NCBI RefSeq assembly: GCF_024138715.1
Contig: NZ_CP092074.1
Location: 2,046,001 to 2,110,000, forward strand
DNA from: Emticicia sp. 21SJ11W-3
GTDB taxonomy: Bacteria; Bacteroidota; Bacteroidia; Cytophagales; Spirosomataceae
Direction of reading: 5' to 3'
Length of the DNA stretch: 64,000 bases
Shown: positions 27,445-36,374 of the stretch, piece by piece
Layout: each line of letters opens with the position of its first letter
Numbering within the stretch: position 1 is the stretch's first letter
The notes under the pieces: model-generated
The model's input: the letters and a program-made list of their open reading frames with translations, nothing else
Databases searched by the model: none
What the model was told of the DNA's origin: nothing
Translations under genes and position numbers: made by a program

Positions 27445-30090
27445 ATGACCTCGCACGAAATTCGTAAGGCTTTTTTAGATTTTTTCCGCAGTAAAGGACA
27501 CCTCATCGTTCCATCGGCACCGCTTGTGGCCAAGAATGACCCAACCCTGATGTTCAATAACTCAGGTATGGCACAGTTTAAAGATTTTTTTCTGGGCAAC
27601 GGAACGCCCCCGTCTAAACGCATTGCGGATACTCAGAAGTGCCTTCGTGTAAGCGGAAAGCATAACGACCTGGAAGATGTAGGCTTTGACACCTACCACC
27701 ATACCATGTTTGAGATGCTGGGTAACTGGTCGTTTGGTGATTATTTCAAGAAAGAAGCGCTGGAATGGTCGTGGGAGTTGCTCACAGAAGTTTATAAATT
27801 ACCCAAAGACAGAATTTACGTGTCGGTTTTTGAAGGCAACCCTGACGAGGGGGTACCTTTTGACCAGGAAGCATTTGATATCTGGAAAGGTTTGATAGGC
27901 GACGAAAACCGGATTATTTTAGGTAATAAGAAAGATAATTTCTGGGAAATGGGCGACACCGGCCCGTGTGGCCCCTGCTCTGAAATTCATATAGATTTAA
28001 GAAGCCAGGAAGAGGTAGATAAAATAGGCGGAAAAGAGCTGGTAAATAACGACCATCCGCAGGTAATTGAAATCTGGAACAACGTATTTATGCAGTTTGA
28101 GCGCAAGGCAGATAAATCTTTGGTGCTTTTACCAGCCAGACACGTGGATACCGGTATGGGCTTTGAGCGCCTTTGTATGGCCATTCAGGGCAAGCAATCA
28201 AACTATGATACCGATATTTTCCAGAATACAATAACTGTATTAGAGGGGATGTCGGGCAAGAAATACGGCGAAAACGGCACGCTGTCATCAAATAGTTATG
28301 TTGATGTAGCCATGCGTGTAATTGCTGACCATATACGCGCCGTTGCCTTTACCATTGCCGACGGCCAGTTACCTTCAAATGCCAAGGCAGGGTATGTTAT
28401 CCGCCGTATTTTACGTCGTGCCGTTCGTTATGGTTATTCATATTTAGGGTTCAGCGAACCATTTATGACCAGGCTGGTGCCTGTATTGGCCGACCAGTTT
28501 GCGGATGTTTTCCCTGAACTAAAATCTCAGCAGGATTTTGTGGCTAAGGTGATTGAAGAAGAAGAAAAAACGTTTCTGCGCACACTTGAAACCGGTTTGA
28601 AACGCCTGGATGCCATTATCGGAGCTACAGAAGGAAAAATGATTGCCGGTGACCAGGTATTTGAGTTGAGCGATACCTACGGTTTCCCTTCTGATTTAAC
28701 CGCTCTTATTGCGCGCGAAAAAGGGTATCAAATAGATGAAGACGGATTTCTGAAAGCGTTACAAGTGCAGAAAGAGCGCTCGCGCAAAGATTCTGCCAAA
28801 GAGGCTACCGACTGGGTTGAACTGAACGAAGGAGAAGACTTTGAGTTTGTGGGTTATGACCAGCTTTCTTCTGAAGCGCAGATTGAAAAATACCGTAAAG
28901 TTAAAACAAAGGGTGGTGAAGAATACCATATTGTGCTAGACCGCACGCCATTTTATGCCGAAATGGGTGGCCAGGTAGGGGATACCGGAACCATTGTGGT
29001 GGGTAACCATGTAATTAATATTGCCGATACCAAAAAGGAAAACGATTTGTTTATTCATATTTCGAGAGACAAAAATCTGGAGGAAGTATTGAATACCGCT
29101 ACCGCCGTGCTGGCACGTGTAGATGAGGCCCGACATCAGAAAATAATGGCTAACCATACCGCTACACACTTAATGCTGGCTGCCATGCGTAAAGTGTTGG
29201 GCAACCACATAGTGCAGAAAGGTTCATATCAGGACGACAACGTTACCCGCTTTGACTTCTCGCACTTTGCTAAAGTAACGGACGAAGAACTGGCCAGTAT
29301 TGAAGACATTGTGAATGAGAAAATCCGTGAGAATATTGCACTTGAAACTAAAGTGAATATGCCAATTAATGAGGCTATTGCCTTGGGAGCCACAGCTACT
29401 TTTGGTGAAAAATATGGTGATTTTGTGCGTGTAGTAATTTTTGACCCTCAGTTTTCGGTTGAGCTTTGTGGAGGTACACACGTGCCCTCAACCGGGAACA
29501 TCGGCTTGTTTAAATTTATTTCAGAAGGGTCGGTTGCCGCCGGTGTGCGCAGGGTAGAGGCTTTGACAGGCGAAAAAGCAATGGAGAGAATCAAGGAAGA
29601 CCTGAAAGTAAAAGATGAGATTGCAACTTTACTGAAAAATCCTGCTGATTTGTTAAAAGCTGTTGAAACGCTCATTGCCGACAAGGCCGCCTTACAGAAA
29701 AAACTGGAGGTGCTTGAAAACGAGAAATTGCAGGAATTGAAGAAAGAATTGCTCAACAGGGTTGAAGAAATTAACGGGGTAAATGCTTTGACGGCCAAGG
29801 TTACCGTACCATCAGCCGATGCACTGAAACAACTGGCCTTTGAATTGAAAAATCAGGTGGGTAGTTTCTACGGGGTTCTAGGTGCCGAAATTGGTGGCAA
29901 ACCTCAGTTGGCGGTAATAATTGATGAGGCTGTGCAGAAAGACAGAAACCTGCATGCAGGCAATATTGTGAAAGAACTGGCCAAAGAAATGAAAGGCGGC
30001 GGTGGTGGACAACCACATTTTGCAACCGCAGGCGGTAGTGACGTGGCAGGCCTTGAAAAGGCCATCGAGAAAGGCAAAAGCCTTATCTAG
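27445..30090 (+). CDS. alaS: Alanine--tRNA ligase
   Basis: An 881-aa class II aminoacyl-tRNA synthetase that charges tRNA-Ala. The catalytic domain opens IRKAFLDFFRSKGHLIVPSA and contains NSGMAQFKDFFLG and HTMFEMLGNWSFGDYFKKEA. The editing domain carries the zinc-site pair HTATH (571-575) and CGGTH (675-679), which clear mischarged Ser and Gly. The C-terminal C-Ala/DHHA1 domain ends with GGGGGQPHFATAGG. Length and order are normal. A strong terminator follows. Confidence 0.98.
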   Translation: MTSHEIRKAFLDFFRSKGHLIVPSAPLVAKNDPTLMFNNSGMAQFKDFFLGNGTPPSKRIADTQKCLRVSGKHNDLEDVGFDTYHHTMFEMLGNWSFGDYFKKEALEWSWELLTEVYKLPKDRIYVSVFEGNPDEGVPFDQEAFDIWKGLIGDENRIILGNKKDNFWEMGDTGPCGPCSEIHIDLRSQEEVDKIGGKELVNNDHPQVIEIWNNVFMQFERKADKSLVLLPARHVDTGMGFERLCMAIQGKQSNYDTDIFQNTITVLEGMSGKKYGENGTLSSNSYVDVAMRVIADHIRAVAFTIADGQLPSNAKAGYVIRRILRRAVRYGYSYLGFSEPFMTRLVPVLADQFADVFPELKSQQDFVAKVIEEEEKTFLRTLETGLKRLDAIIGATEGKMIAGDQVFELSDTYGFPSDLTALIAREKGYQIDEDGFLKALQVQKERSRKDSAKEATDWVELNEGEDFEFVGYDQLSSEAQIEKYRKVKTKGGEEYHIVLDRTPFYAEMGGQVGDTGTIVVGNHVINIADTKKENDLFIHISRDKNLEEVLNTATAVLARVDEARHQKIMANHTATHLMLAAMRKVLGNHIVQKGSYQDDNVTRFDFSHFAKVTDEELASIEDIVNEKIRENIALETKVNMPINEAIALGATATFGEKYGDFVRVVIFDPQFSVELCGGTHVPSTGNIGLFKFISEGSVAAGVRRVEALTGEKAMERIKEDLKVKDEIATLLKNPADLLKAVETLIADKAALQKKLEVLENEKLQELKKELLNRVEEINGVNALTAKVTVPSADALKQLAFELKNQVGSFYGVLGAEIGGKPQLAVIIDEAVQKDRNLHAGNIVKELAKEMKGGGGGQPHFATAGGSDVAGLEKAIEKGKSLI

Positions 30091-30117
30091 AACCACGTTA
30101 TGGTTTTGGCAACATTT

Positions 30118-30153
30118 AAAAGGCCCTTCCCTGGCAACGGTGAAGGGCCTTTT
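30118..30153. terminator. Terminator of alaS, probably bidirectional
   Basis: A perfect 12-bp stem (30118-30129 with 30142-30153, AAAAGGCCCTTC/GAAGGGCCTTTT) closes a 12-base loop. The A and T tracts at the two ends serve both alaS and the convergent gene ending at 30227. Confidence 0.88.
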
Positions 30154-30226
30154 ATGCTATTAGCTTTGCTGCTACTTTTAAACGTTAATCGGTTATAGTT
30201 TTTAGCCTTTTCTGGTTGTATGAGAA

Positions 30227-30637
30227 TCAGTCTGCCAGCCGTACCATACATTTTACAAGGTTATCGTCCAGATACCACTCTATGCAGGCGCCATTCGGGT
30301 CAATACCAGGAAACGAAATTAGCTTCTGAAAGCCAACACCAATGGCCTCTATGTTTTCCATGAAATCAGGTATATCAATGCTAATGTAATTCCCTTTTTT
30401 AATAACAAAAGTTTTTAGCCCTAATTGGATGGCTTCGCCATCTGTAACCTCCTCAGCTGCGGCTTTATAGATAATAAAGCCGCTCCGGTCAGGAAAGGAA
30501 ATGCCGAAGTATTTCCGGTTTTCAGTTCTTTTCACGAGGCCATGCAATTGTTGGTGGGCTTTCAAGACACCGTCAGGATAAGAATCCGCTTCAATGTACA
30601 TGGCCTTTATGTCGGCATCTAAATCATAACTTACCAT
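30227..30637 (-). CDS. GyrI-like / effector-binding domain protein (tentative)
   Basis: A 136-aa protein resembling the stand-alone GyrI-like (AraC/BmrR effector-binding) fold common in Bacteroidota: the FGISF, LKTFVIKKGNYISIDIPDF and FQKLISFPG...NGACIEWYLDD segments fit the pattern, but no diagnostic motif is certain. Such proteins bind hydrophobic small molecules. It has no DNA-binding domain. Its start is 5 bases after the DoxX stop, so the two are in one operon, together with the deleted VOC gene upstream. Confidence 0.55.
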   Translation of the reverse strand: MVSYDLDADIKAMYIEADSYPDGVLKAHQQLHGLVKRTENRKYFGISFPDRSGFIIYKAAAEEVTDGEAIQLGLKTFVIKKGNYISIDIPDFMENIEAIGVGFQKLISFPGIDPNGACIEWYLDDNLVKCMVRLAD

Positions 30638-30642
30638 ATCTT

Positions 30643-31011
30643 TTATTTTATGGGGTTTAGTTTATGATAATACACATAAGAAACCATCAGAATAGCCAGA
30701 ATGATTAACGGAAAAGGTGTCTGGGCATTCATGCCGTCAACAGCCCAGTGACTGATAAAAGCAGATATTAATGAGAATGAAAGACCTGCATACGCCCATT
30801 CTTTAATACGTGCAGGAACCACAGGTAAAATGAGGGCAACAGAGCCAGCTACTTTGTACACCGTCAGCATAACCCCGAAATAAGCAGGGTATCCTAAGTG
30901 GCTGATGCCCTCTTTAGCTAATTCAGTTTGCGATGTAAGCGCAGGCATAACCCCTTCCCAAAGGAAAATAATAGTAGTAGCAACCCAGTAAATAATTTTG
31001 TCGCGTTTCAT
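30643..31011 (-). CDS. DoxX-family membrane protein
   Basis: A 122-aa four-helix membrane protein (helices about 8-26, 42-64, 70-88, 98-116). The beginning, with WVATTIIFLWEGVMPAL, and HLGYPAYFGVMLTVYKVAGSVALILP match the DoxX-like group widespread in Bacteroidota. Function is unknown; related proteins are linked to redox or stress processes. It is the second gene of a VOC-DoxX-GyrI-like set on the minus strand. Confidence 0.8.
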   Translation of the reverse strand: MKRDKIIYWVATTIIFLWEGVMPALTSQTELAKEGISHLGYPAYFGVMLTVYKVAGSVALILPVVPARIKEWAYAGLSFSLISAFISHWAVDGMNAQTPFPLIILAILMVSYVYYHKLNPIK

Positions 31012-31071
31012 GCTCTTAAGTATTTAGTAATGATAGTATTTATTTAAAAATGAGGAGATAGACAGGTAACG

Positions 31072-31215
31072 TTAATGATTGCTGGGGTATCCGTTCGGGT
31101 CCATCCAAAATACCTCCCATTGATGACCTTCGAGGTCGGCAAAGGCATGATGGTACATCCAGCCATAATCTTGCAGATTTCTAACAGGTAGATTCAAAAA
31201 AATCTGTTTTGCCAT
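31072..31215 (-). pseudogene. VOC-family (glyoxalase/bleomycin-resistance fold) gene with a large internal in-frame deletion
   Basis: A 47-codon frame, ATG at 31215 to TAA at 31072. Its first 14 residues (MAKQIFLNLPVRNL) are the normal start of Bacteroidota VOC proteins. It then jumps at once to a normal VOC C-terminus (DYGWMYHHAFADLEGHQWEV and FWMDPNGYPS). VOC proteins of this group are about 130 residues, so some 80-85 residues, including the first beta-alpha-beta-beta-beta module, are missing without a frameshift. The remainder keeps the end-of-fold Glu (WEVF) but cannot form a full metal site. It lies 60 bases upstream of the DoxX gene. It is either a decaying relic or, less likely, a stable minimal product. 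Confidence 0.82.
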
Positions 31216-31257
31216 TGTAATTATAATATTATTTGGTTCAATTAAGAATCAACAATA

Positions 31258-31265
31258 CAAAAGTA
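31258..31265 (-). promoter_or_regulatory. -7 box for the VOC-relic/DoxX/GyrI-like unit
   Basis: Minus-strand TACTTTTG matches TAnnTTTG 42 bases before the VOC-relic ATG. No TTTG at the standard -33 distance. Confidence 0.3.
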
Positions 31266-31394
31266 GAGCAAAGCAGATTGTCAGTTGGTGGTTAAATACG
31301 CCAATAAAAGGGCTATTTACGACAAGTTGATGATTAATAATCAAGACCTGCTCAGGACTTGAATAAAGTAGAGTAAAGAATAAGTCAGTTTAAA

Positions 31395-32309
31395 TTATAA
31401 CGAATCCAGATATTTCAATAAATCGTCTTTTGTGGTAGAGACGAGTTTAATTTCAATAGTTTGTTTTTCCTGAACCCTTGTTTCTGCCAGAAAAGAGTAC
31501 CATTCATCTTTGTCAGTAATCGAGATAGCAATTATTTTAACTTTGCTTCCAATGGGTACTGGGTCTAAACTTCCGTTATTCACTTTCACAACTGATTTCA
31601 TATCAGGGAAATACAGGAAAATGTTAATGTTTTTAATTTCGGGGTATTCTGAAACGAAATTTATGTTGGTGAATGGTCCAGGCGAGTCAATCAATTTGTC
31701 GCAATTAATCCACCCAATTTGTGAAGGGAAAGCGGTATATCCATCTCTATCAGGGTACAAAGGCAGATTTTTTCCTGTGGTATCGGCCGGAAGCCATTTT
31801 ATTACGATGCCATCTTTTTCAACTCCATAAAATAGCCCCATCTTTTGGTCTACGCCATTAGCAGCCGGAAACGCAATTACTAAATCGTTGCTTTTGTTTA
31901 GTTTTAACTCTTTCGCATCTTTAAAGGCTGTTACTTTTATTTGTCCGGCCGTGCTTAACATTCCTCTGTCAGTTACCGTCGATATACCGTTTAAAATCAT
32001 ATCTTTTGGCTTATATACCTCAAGTATTTCAACCTGAATTGGGTAGGTGGCCGGCTTGCCATCAGGTAAAACCAAATCATCTGGGGTCAGCCAAATCTCA
32101 GTACCTTGTTTACCTTTTATAGGTAAGTCTGTGTCCTTGCCAATCGTTTTCTTTTCCGGAAGCGTGGCAGCCTGTTTGAGTTTTTCTCCTGCAGTATCAG
32201 TAAACTTTTTTCCTTTGATACCCAGGTCTTTCAGAAAAACGGCTCTGTCATTAGAGCAAGCAATTGTAAGCAAAGTTGTTAACAGAATTATAAAACTGTT
32301 TCTTTTCAT
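31395..32309 (-). CDS. Lipoprotein of unknown function
   Basis: A 304-aa protein with a lipoprotein signal ending LLTIAC (Cys18), so probably anchored in the inner or outer membrane. The region about 60-170 (KGKQGTEIWLTPDDL, then VEILEVYKPKDMI, then STAGQIKVTAFKDAKELKL) has the pattern of a beta-sandwich domain seen in other Bacteroidota lipoproteins, but I cannot name a family. Its ATG overlaps the stop of the upstream gene by 4 bases (32306-32309), which indicates cotranslation with the small outer-membrane-like protein. No enzyme motif is visible. Confidence 0.7.
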   Translation of the reverse strand: MKRNSFIILLTTLLTIACSNDRAVFLKDLGIKGKKFTDTAGEKLKQAATLPEKKTIGKDTDLPIKGKQGTEIWLTPDDLVLPDGKPATYPIQVEILEVYKPKDMILNGISTVTDRGMLSTAGQIKVTAFKDAKELKLNKSNDLVIAFPAANGVDQKMGLFYGVEKDGIVIKWLPADTTGKNLPLYPDRDGYTAFPSQIGWINCDKLIDSPGPFTNINFVSEYPEIKNINIFLYFPDMKSVVKVNNGSLDPVPIGSKVKIIAISITDKDEWYSFLAETRVQEKQTIEIKLVSTTKDDLLKYLDSL

Positions 32310-32881
32310 AATCTATACGGGCAGTTGTTTTTTCGTGGAGAAGGCGCATTGAACGGGAATAGCAAAAAACCTATTTCGCCATAGCTTTCCTGCCAAAGCA
32401 TGTTATATTTTACCTCAGCAAATACCCTCACAAAATTTAAACCGGCCGATACCCCTATACCTGCTTCAGGTAAAAGATTTTGAGCTTTTGCCTTGCTGTT
32501 TAAGGTAGCTTCATAATTCAGCCATTTATTGTAATCAACCCCGGCAGAGACATATACAACCGGGCGGTTTGGCACCACCAGATTTTTTGTACCACGGGCA
32601 ACGGTGTTATTTAAGATGTTGTATTGAAGGCTTAGGCCGCCATAAACCTCCTGAATGGTATTAAAGGCCGGCATGTACTTCAGCTTTGGTACAAGCGAGA
32701 TCCGGTGATTAACAGGTAGCTGGATTCTGAAACCGCCGCCAATTGAATGTAAAGGGAAATTGTAAATACCAGAGAAGCCGACGGCGGCTTTATCCTGAGC
32801 AAAAAGTGCACAGGAGGTCAAAAGTAGTATTGCAGCAGTTTGTATTAATTTTATCACGAATAGCAAAAAGTAATAGCACAA
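32306..32881 (-). CDS. Small exported, probably outer-membrane, protein of unknown function
   Basis: 191 aa. An N-terminal hydrophobic stretch ends TSCALFAQ, a signal peptide; a GTG at 32857 would give a more compact signal than the ATG at 32881. The mature part shows alternating beta-strand pattern with aromatic girdle residues (AAVGFSGIYNFPLHSIGGGF, RVFAEVKYNMLWQ) as in eight- to ten-stranded Bacteroidota barrels. No named family recognised. Its stop overlaps the start of the lipoprotein gene, so the two products probably act together at the envelope. Confidence 0.62.
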   Translation of the reverse strand: MCYYFLLFVIKLIQTAAILLLTSCALFAQDKAAVGFSGIYNFPLHSIGGGFRIQLPVNHRISLVPKLKYMPAFNTIQEVYGGLSLQYNILNNTVARGTKNLVVPNRPVVYVSAGVDYNKWLNYEATLNSKAKAQNLLPEAGIGVSAGLNFVRVFAEVKYNMLWQESYGEIGFLLFPFNAPSPRKNNCPYRL

Positions 32882-33047
32882 AGTAATTTACAAACCCTTA
32901 GAAATCAAACAGGGATTTTACGTGACTTTTTAAATATTATTGGCAATTAATATTAATTAAGAGGATTTCTGCTTGAAGTGGCCTACTCTTTAAACGCAGT
33001 TGCTTATAAGACAAGAATATTTGTTGCATAATTACCTTACGGGCCAT

Positions 33048-33078
33048 AAAAAAGCCCCCGCCTGTTTAAAGCAAGGGC
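33048..33078 (-). terminator. Rho-independent terminator of the FKBP isomerase gene
   Basis: An 8-bp stem with two G-U pairs (33054-33061 with 33071-33078) followed on the minus strand by T6. It starts about 25 bases past the stop. Confidence 0.75.
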
Positions 33079-33103
33079 CATTTTATTATATTGCCAAACC
33101 TGT

Positions 33104-33523
33104 TTACTGAACACTCACCAGCTCAATTTCAAAGATAAGGTCTTTACCTGCTAATTCATGATTCGCATCTAATTTTACTTTAGTGGCAGTTACCTCACGA
33201 ACAATAACCGGAATGGCCTGTTGCCCATTATGCATATTCAGGGTGCCGCCTATTTCAAGAGGTACATCGTCAGGTATATCCAGACGATTAAAAGTAAATA
33301 TCATATCTTCTCTTACAGGGCCATAGGCTTCTTCTGCCGGTATGTACACGGTTTTCTTATCTCCAATCACCATTCCTGCTACTCCGTTATCAAAACCAGG
33401 TATTACCATACCGCTACCTACTGTAAATTGTAGTGGCTCGCGCCCTTCCGAGCTGTCAAAAACTGTTCCGTCGCCTAAAGTACCTTTATAATGAACCTGT
33501 ACTGTATCGCCTGATTTAACCAT
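33104..33523 (-). CDS. FKBP-type peptidyl-prolyl cis-trans isomerase, SlyD-like
   Basis: A 139-aa SlyD/FKBP protein. GDTVQVHYKGTLGDGTVFDSS and GREPLQFTVGSGMVIPGFD are the FKBP catalytic core, interrupted by the IF (insert-in-flap) chaperone domain (about 72-125), and completed by LIFEIELVSV. It speeds proline isomerisation and assists folding in the cytoplasm. It lacks the histidine-rich metal-binding tail of E. coli SlyD, so a role in nickel delivery is unlikely. Monocistronic, with a terminator immediately downstream. Confidence 0.92.
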   Translation of the reverse strand: MVKSGDTVQVHYKGTLGDGTVFDSSEGREPLQFTVGSGMVIPGFDNGVAGMVIGDKKTVYIPAEEAYGPVREDMIFTFNRLDIPDDVPLEIGGTLNMHNGQQAIPVIVREVTATKVKLDANHELAGKDLIFEIELVSVQ

Positions 33524-33778
33524 AGTCGTAAATTTTATGTCTGTTTTAATTGTAACGTTTTAATTCTTACATAAGCTTCTGACTTACAAAGTTCTGTAAA
33601 TGTTTTTGTTTTAAAGTATTATATTGTAAAAATGCAATTTAATTTTCAGGTTTGTATTATCAAATTGCTAATTATTAGCTATTTATGTCTTGGTTTTTTT
33701 ATTTTAATCTTCTTTTAATGCTTGTTTAATTTGGGTATAATTCAATAAATACAATTTTGCTGAATCAAAATCACAAAA

Positions 33779-35032
33779 ATGAAACGGATTCACTACGCCT
33801 TTTTATGGATAAGCCTTCTGGCAGCACCAATTGCCAAAGCCCAGGACTCGCTGAGCCTGAACCTACCCGATGCAGAACAACAGTTTAACCAGAAAAATCT
33901 CCAGTTAATTGCTGCCAGACTTGGTATTGCAGAAAGCAAAGCCTATGAGATTCAGGCCGGTTTAAAACCAAACCCATCAGTTTACCTTGAACACATGCCT
34001 TATAACACGCAAAAAAAAGAAATAGGCGGTTTTAGCAGCAACAATGCACAGCAGGTTGTGCAATATCAGCAGTTAATTGAGGTGGCAGGTAAAAGAAGCA
34101 AGCGATTGGCATTGGCCAGGTTAGGAACAGAACAGGCGCAAAATCAGGTTCAGTCGCTATTAAGAGACCTTCAATATGCCCTGCGCACTACTTTTTATGA
34201 CCTATATTACCAACAACAGCAATTAAAAGTGTATGATGAAGAAATTCTGACACTTCAACAAACGGTAAGTCTGTATCAGCAGCAATATGATAAAGGCAAT
34301 GTGCCTTTAAAAGATTTGGCTCGTCTGAAAGCATACCTTTTTAATCTGAATAGCGAGAGACAAACGATTCTTGCCACCATTGCCGACGACGAAGCCGACC
34401 TGAACATTTTAACAGCCAACCGAGGCAAATATTTTATAGCCGCAGCCAATTTGCCGGAGGTAAACCTTGGACAATTTAAAATAGGCGATTTATTAACACA
34501 GGCAGAAGACAACCGGAGCGACCTGAATTTAATAAAAACCGGCGTAAAACTTGAAAACCAGAATCTTATCCTGCAAAAAGCCTTGGCGAAGCCGGATGTG
34601 AACCTTCAATTTACATACGACCGAAACGGAGGGTACATTTCCAATTATCTGGGTGTAGGTGTTGGTGTTACATTGCCGTTCTTTAATAAAAATCAGGGAA
34701 ACATCGAGGCCGCCAAAATCAGAGTTCAGTCAAGTCAGGCTGCTTTGCAGGCCTACCAGTTGCAGGTTCAGCAAAATGTAATAACGGCTTTCAATAAGGC
34801 GCTTCAGGCAGATAAAATGTACCAGACCTTTGATAATCGTTTTGCTGTAGATTTTTCAAAACTCATTGATGGCGTTATACTCAACTACAAAAAACAGAAT
34901 ATTGACGTGGTTGAATTTATAGACTTCTTTGATTCTTATAAAAGTACGGTTATAGAGTTTAATCAATTACAAAACAACCGTATGAAAGCCATTGAAGACC
35001 TCAATTATGCTGTTGGCAAGATAATCATCTAA
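33779..35032 (+). CDS. TolC-family outer-membrane efflux protein (CusC/CzcC type)
   Basis: 417 aa with signal peptide MKRIHYAFLWISLLAAPIAKAQ. The long alpha-helical hairpin regions (about 95-190 and 300-400) and the paired repeat structure are those of TolC-like channels; PSVYLEHMPYN and FNKNQGNIEAAKIRVQSSQAAL are typical of the CzcC-like group. It would form the outer-membrane exit duct of the efflux system encoded by the next two genes. The intervals are 103 and 117 bases with no T-tract terminator, so a single operon is likely. Confidence 0.88.
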   Translation: MKRIHYAFLWISLLAAPIAKAQDSLSLNLPDAEQQFNQKNLQLIAARLGIAESKAYEIQAGLKPNPSVYLEHMPYNTQKKEIGGFSSNNAQQVVQYQQLIEVAGKRSKRLALARLGTEQAQNQVQSLLRDLQYALRTTFYDLYYQQQQLKVYDEEILTLQQTVSLYQQQYDKGNVPLKDLARLKAYLFNLNSERQTILATIADDEADLNILTANRGKYFIAAANLPEVNLGQFKIGDLLTQAEDNRSDLNLIKTGVKLENQNLILQKALAKPDVNLQFTYDRNGGYISNYLGVGVGVTLPFFNKNQGNIEAAKIRVQSSQAALQAYQLQVQQNVITAFNKALQADKMYQTFDNRFAVDFSKLIDGVILNYKKQNIDVVEFIDFFDSYKSTVIEFNQLQNNRMKAIEDLNYAVGKIII

Positions 35033-35064
35033 ATAATAAAGCGGGTATACTGCCAATTGCAGCC

Positions 35065-35090
35065 TGGGTGAAGTTGATAACCTTCGCCCA
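35065..35090 (+). other. Stem-loop between tolC-like and adaptor genes
   Basis: A 9-bp stem with one G-U pair (35065-35073 with 35082-35090) and an 8-base loop, followed by A8 and not by T. It is thus not a terminator for the operon. It could protect or mark the mRNA junction, giving different amounts of channel and pump. Confidence 0.4.
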
Positions 35091-35135
35091 AAAAAAAGTA
35101 CTAACCAAATAAATGAAATATAAAATAAAAAAGAA

Positions 35136-36257
35136 ATGAAAACGCTTCGTGTATTCAATATAGTTATTTTCTCATCTTTCATCTGCCTTTCGTCTATCGG
35201 GTTTACCTCATGCACTGGCGCTGGAGGTGAAGAGAAAAAGACAGATTCTGCCGATAGTTCCTCGCCTTTATCTGCAGAACAAATGAAAAGGCTGGTGACA
35301 GAAACTGCTGAAATGAAGACAGTAGCCAATGACCTGAACCTGACAGGAAAAATTCAGTTTAATGAAGATAAAATTGTAAAGGTATTTCCGTTAGTGGGTG
35401 GGCATATTGAAGATGTTAAAGTTGAACTGGGCGACTACGTAAAAAAAGGGCAGGTATTGGCCATTATTAAAAGTGGTGACCTGGCCGATTTGCAGCAACA
35501 AGCCATTACGGCTCGCTCGCAATTGTCGGTAGCGCAGAAAAATGCACAAGTGGCAGAAGATATGTCTAAATCCGGGTTGGCATCTCAAAAAGACCTGGTA
35601 GCTGCGCAAGAGCAATTACAGGCAGCCAAAGGAGAATTGCACAGGGTGGCCGAACGCCAGAGTATTTTGGGTGGCAATGGTGCTGCTTATGTAGTAAAAG
35701 CACCAGTAGGCGGATATGTGGTTGAGAAAAAGGCTGCCCCCGGTATGGAGTTACGGTCTGATGACCCCGAGAGCTTGTTTACGATAAGCAATCTTGACCA
35801 GGTATGGGTTATTGCTAACGTGTATGAGTCTGACCTGGCCAATGTAAAGCAGGGTTATGCCGCCGATATTTCAACGCTTGCTTATCCGGATAAAGTATTT
35901 AAGGGTAAAATTGATAAAATTTTTGATGTGCTTGACCCGTCATCAAAAACTGAGCAGGTAAGAATTGTATTACCTAATAATGATAAAAACTTTTTTCTGA
36001 AACCCGAGATGTTTGCCAACGTGCATCTTGAATATGCCGGAACCGACCAGAAAGTGTCTGTTCCTTCTAAAGCAATTGTATTTGATAAAAGCCAGAATTT
36101 TGTGGTGGTTTTGAAAGGCAGTAAAGACCTGATGATAAAAACGGTTGATGTTTACAAATCAACAGGCACAACTACGTATCTGAATAGTGGCCTTGAACCG
36201 GGAGAAAAAGTTGTTACCGAAAATCAGCTTTTAATTTATCAGGCTTTAAACAACTGA
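35136..36257 (+). CDS. RND efflux periplasmic adaptor (membrane fusion protein, CzcB type)
   Basis: 373 aa. A lipoprotein signal ends GFTSC (Cys26), so it is lipid-anchored. The barrel-sandwich/lipoyl motif GGHIEDVKVELGDYVKKGQVLA and its second half PVGGYVVEKKAAPGMELR frame an alpha-hairpin (about 120-170); beta-barrel and membrane-proximal domains follow. It joins the inner-membrane pump to the TolC-like channel. The gene is the middle of three in the operon. It lacks the methionine-rich metal motif at the N-terminus seen in CusB, consistent with divalent metals over copper or silver. Confidence 0.88.
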   Translation: MKTLRVFNIVIFSSFICLSSIGFTSCTGAGGEEKKTDSADSSSPLSAEQMKRLVTETAEMKTVANDLNLTGKIQFNEDKIVKVFPLVGGHIEDVKVELGDYVKKGQVLAIIKSGDLADLQQQAITARSQLSVAQKNAQVAEDMSKSGLASQKDLVAAQEQLQAAKGELHRVAERQSILGGNGAAYVVKAPVGGYVVEKKAAPGMELRSDDPESLFTISNLDQVWVIANVYESDLANVKQGYAADISTLAYPDKVFKGKIDKIFDVLDPSSKTEQVRIVLPNNDKNFFLKPEMFANVHLEYAGTDQKVSVPSKAIVFDKSQNFVVVLKGSKDLMIKTVDVYKSTGTTTYLNSGLEPGEKVVTENQLLIYQALNN

Positions 36258-36374
36258 TAAACCGGTTAGGTTATTAATCTATTATTTTCGATTCAGCATA
36301 AAAACAGGTCTTTTGTTTCAGCAGAGCCACCGGCTTCCTGCATGGCCCCAGACCGTGCCTAAATCACAAAAACC

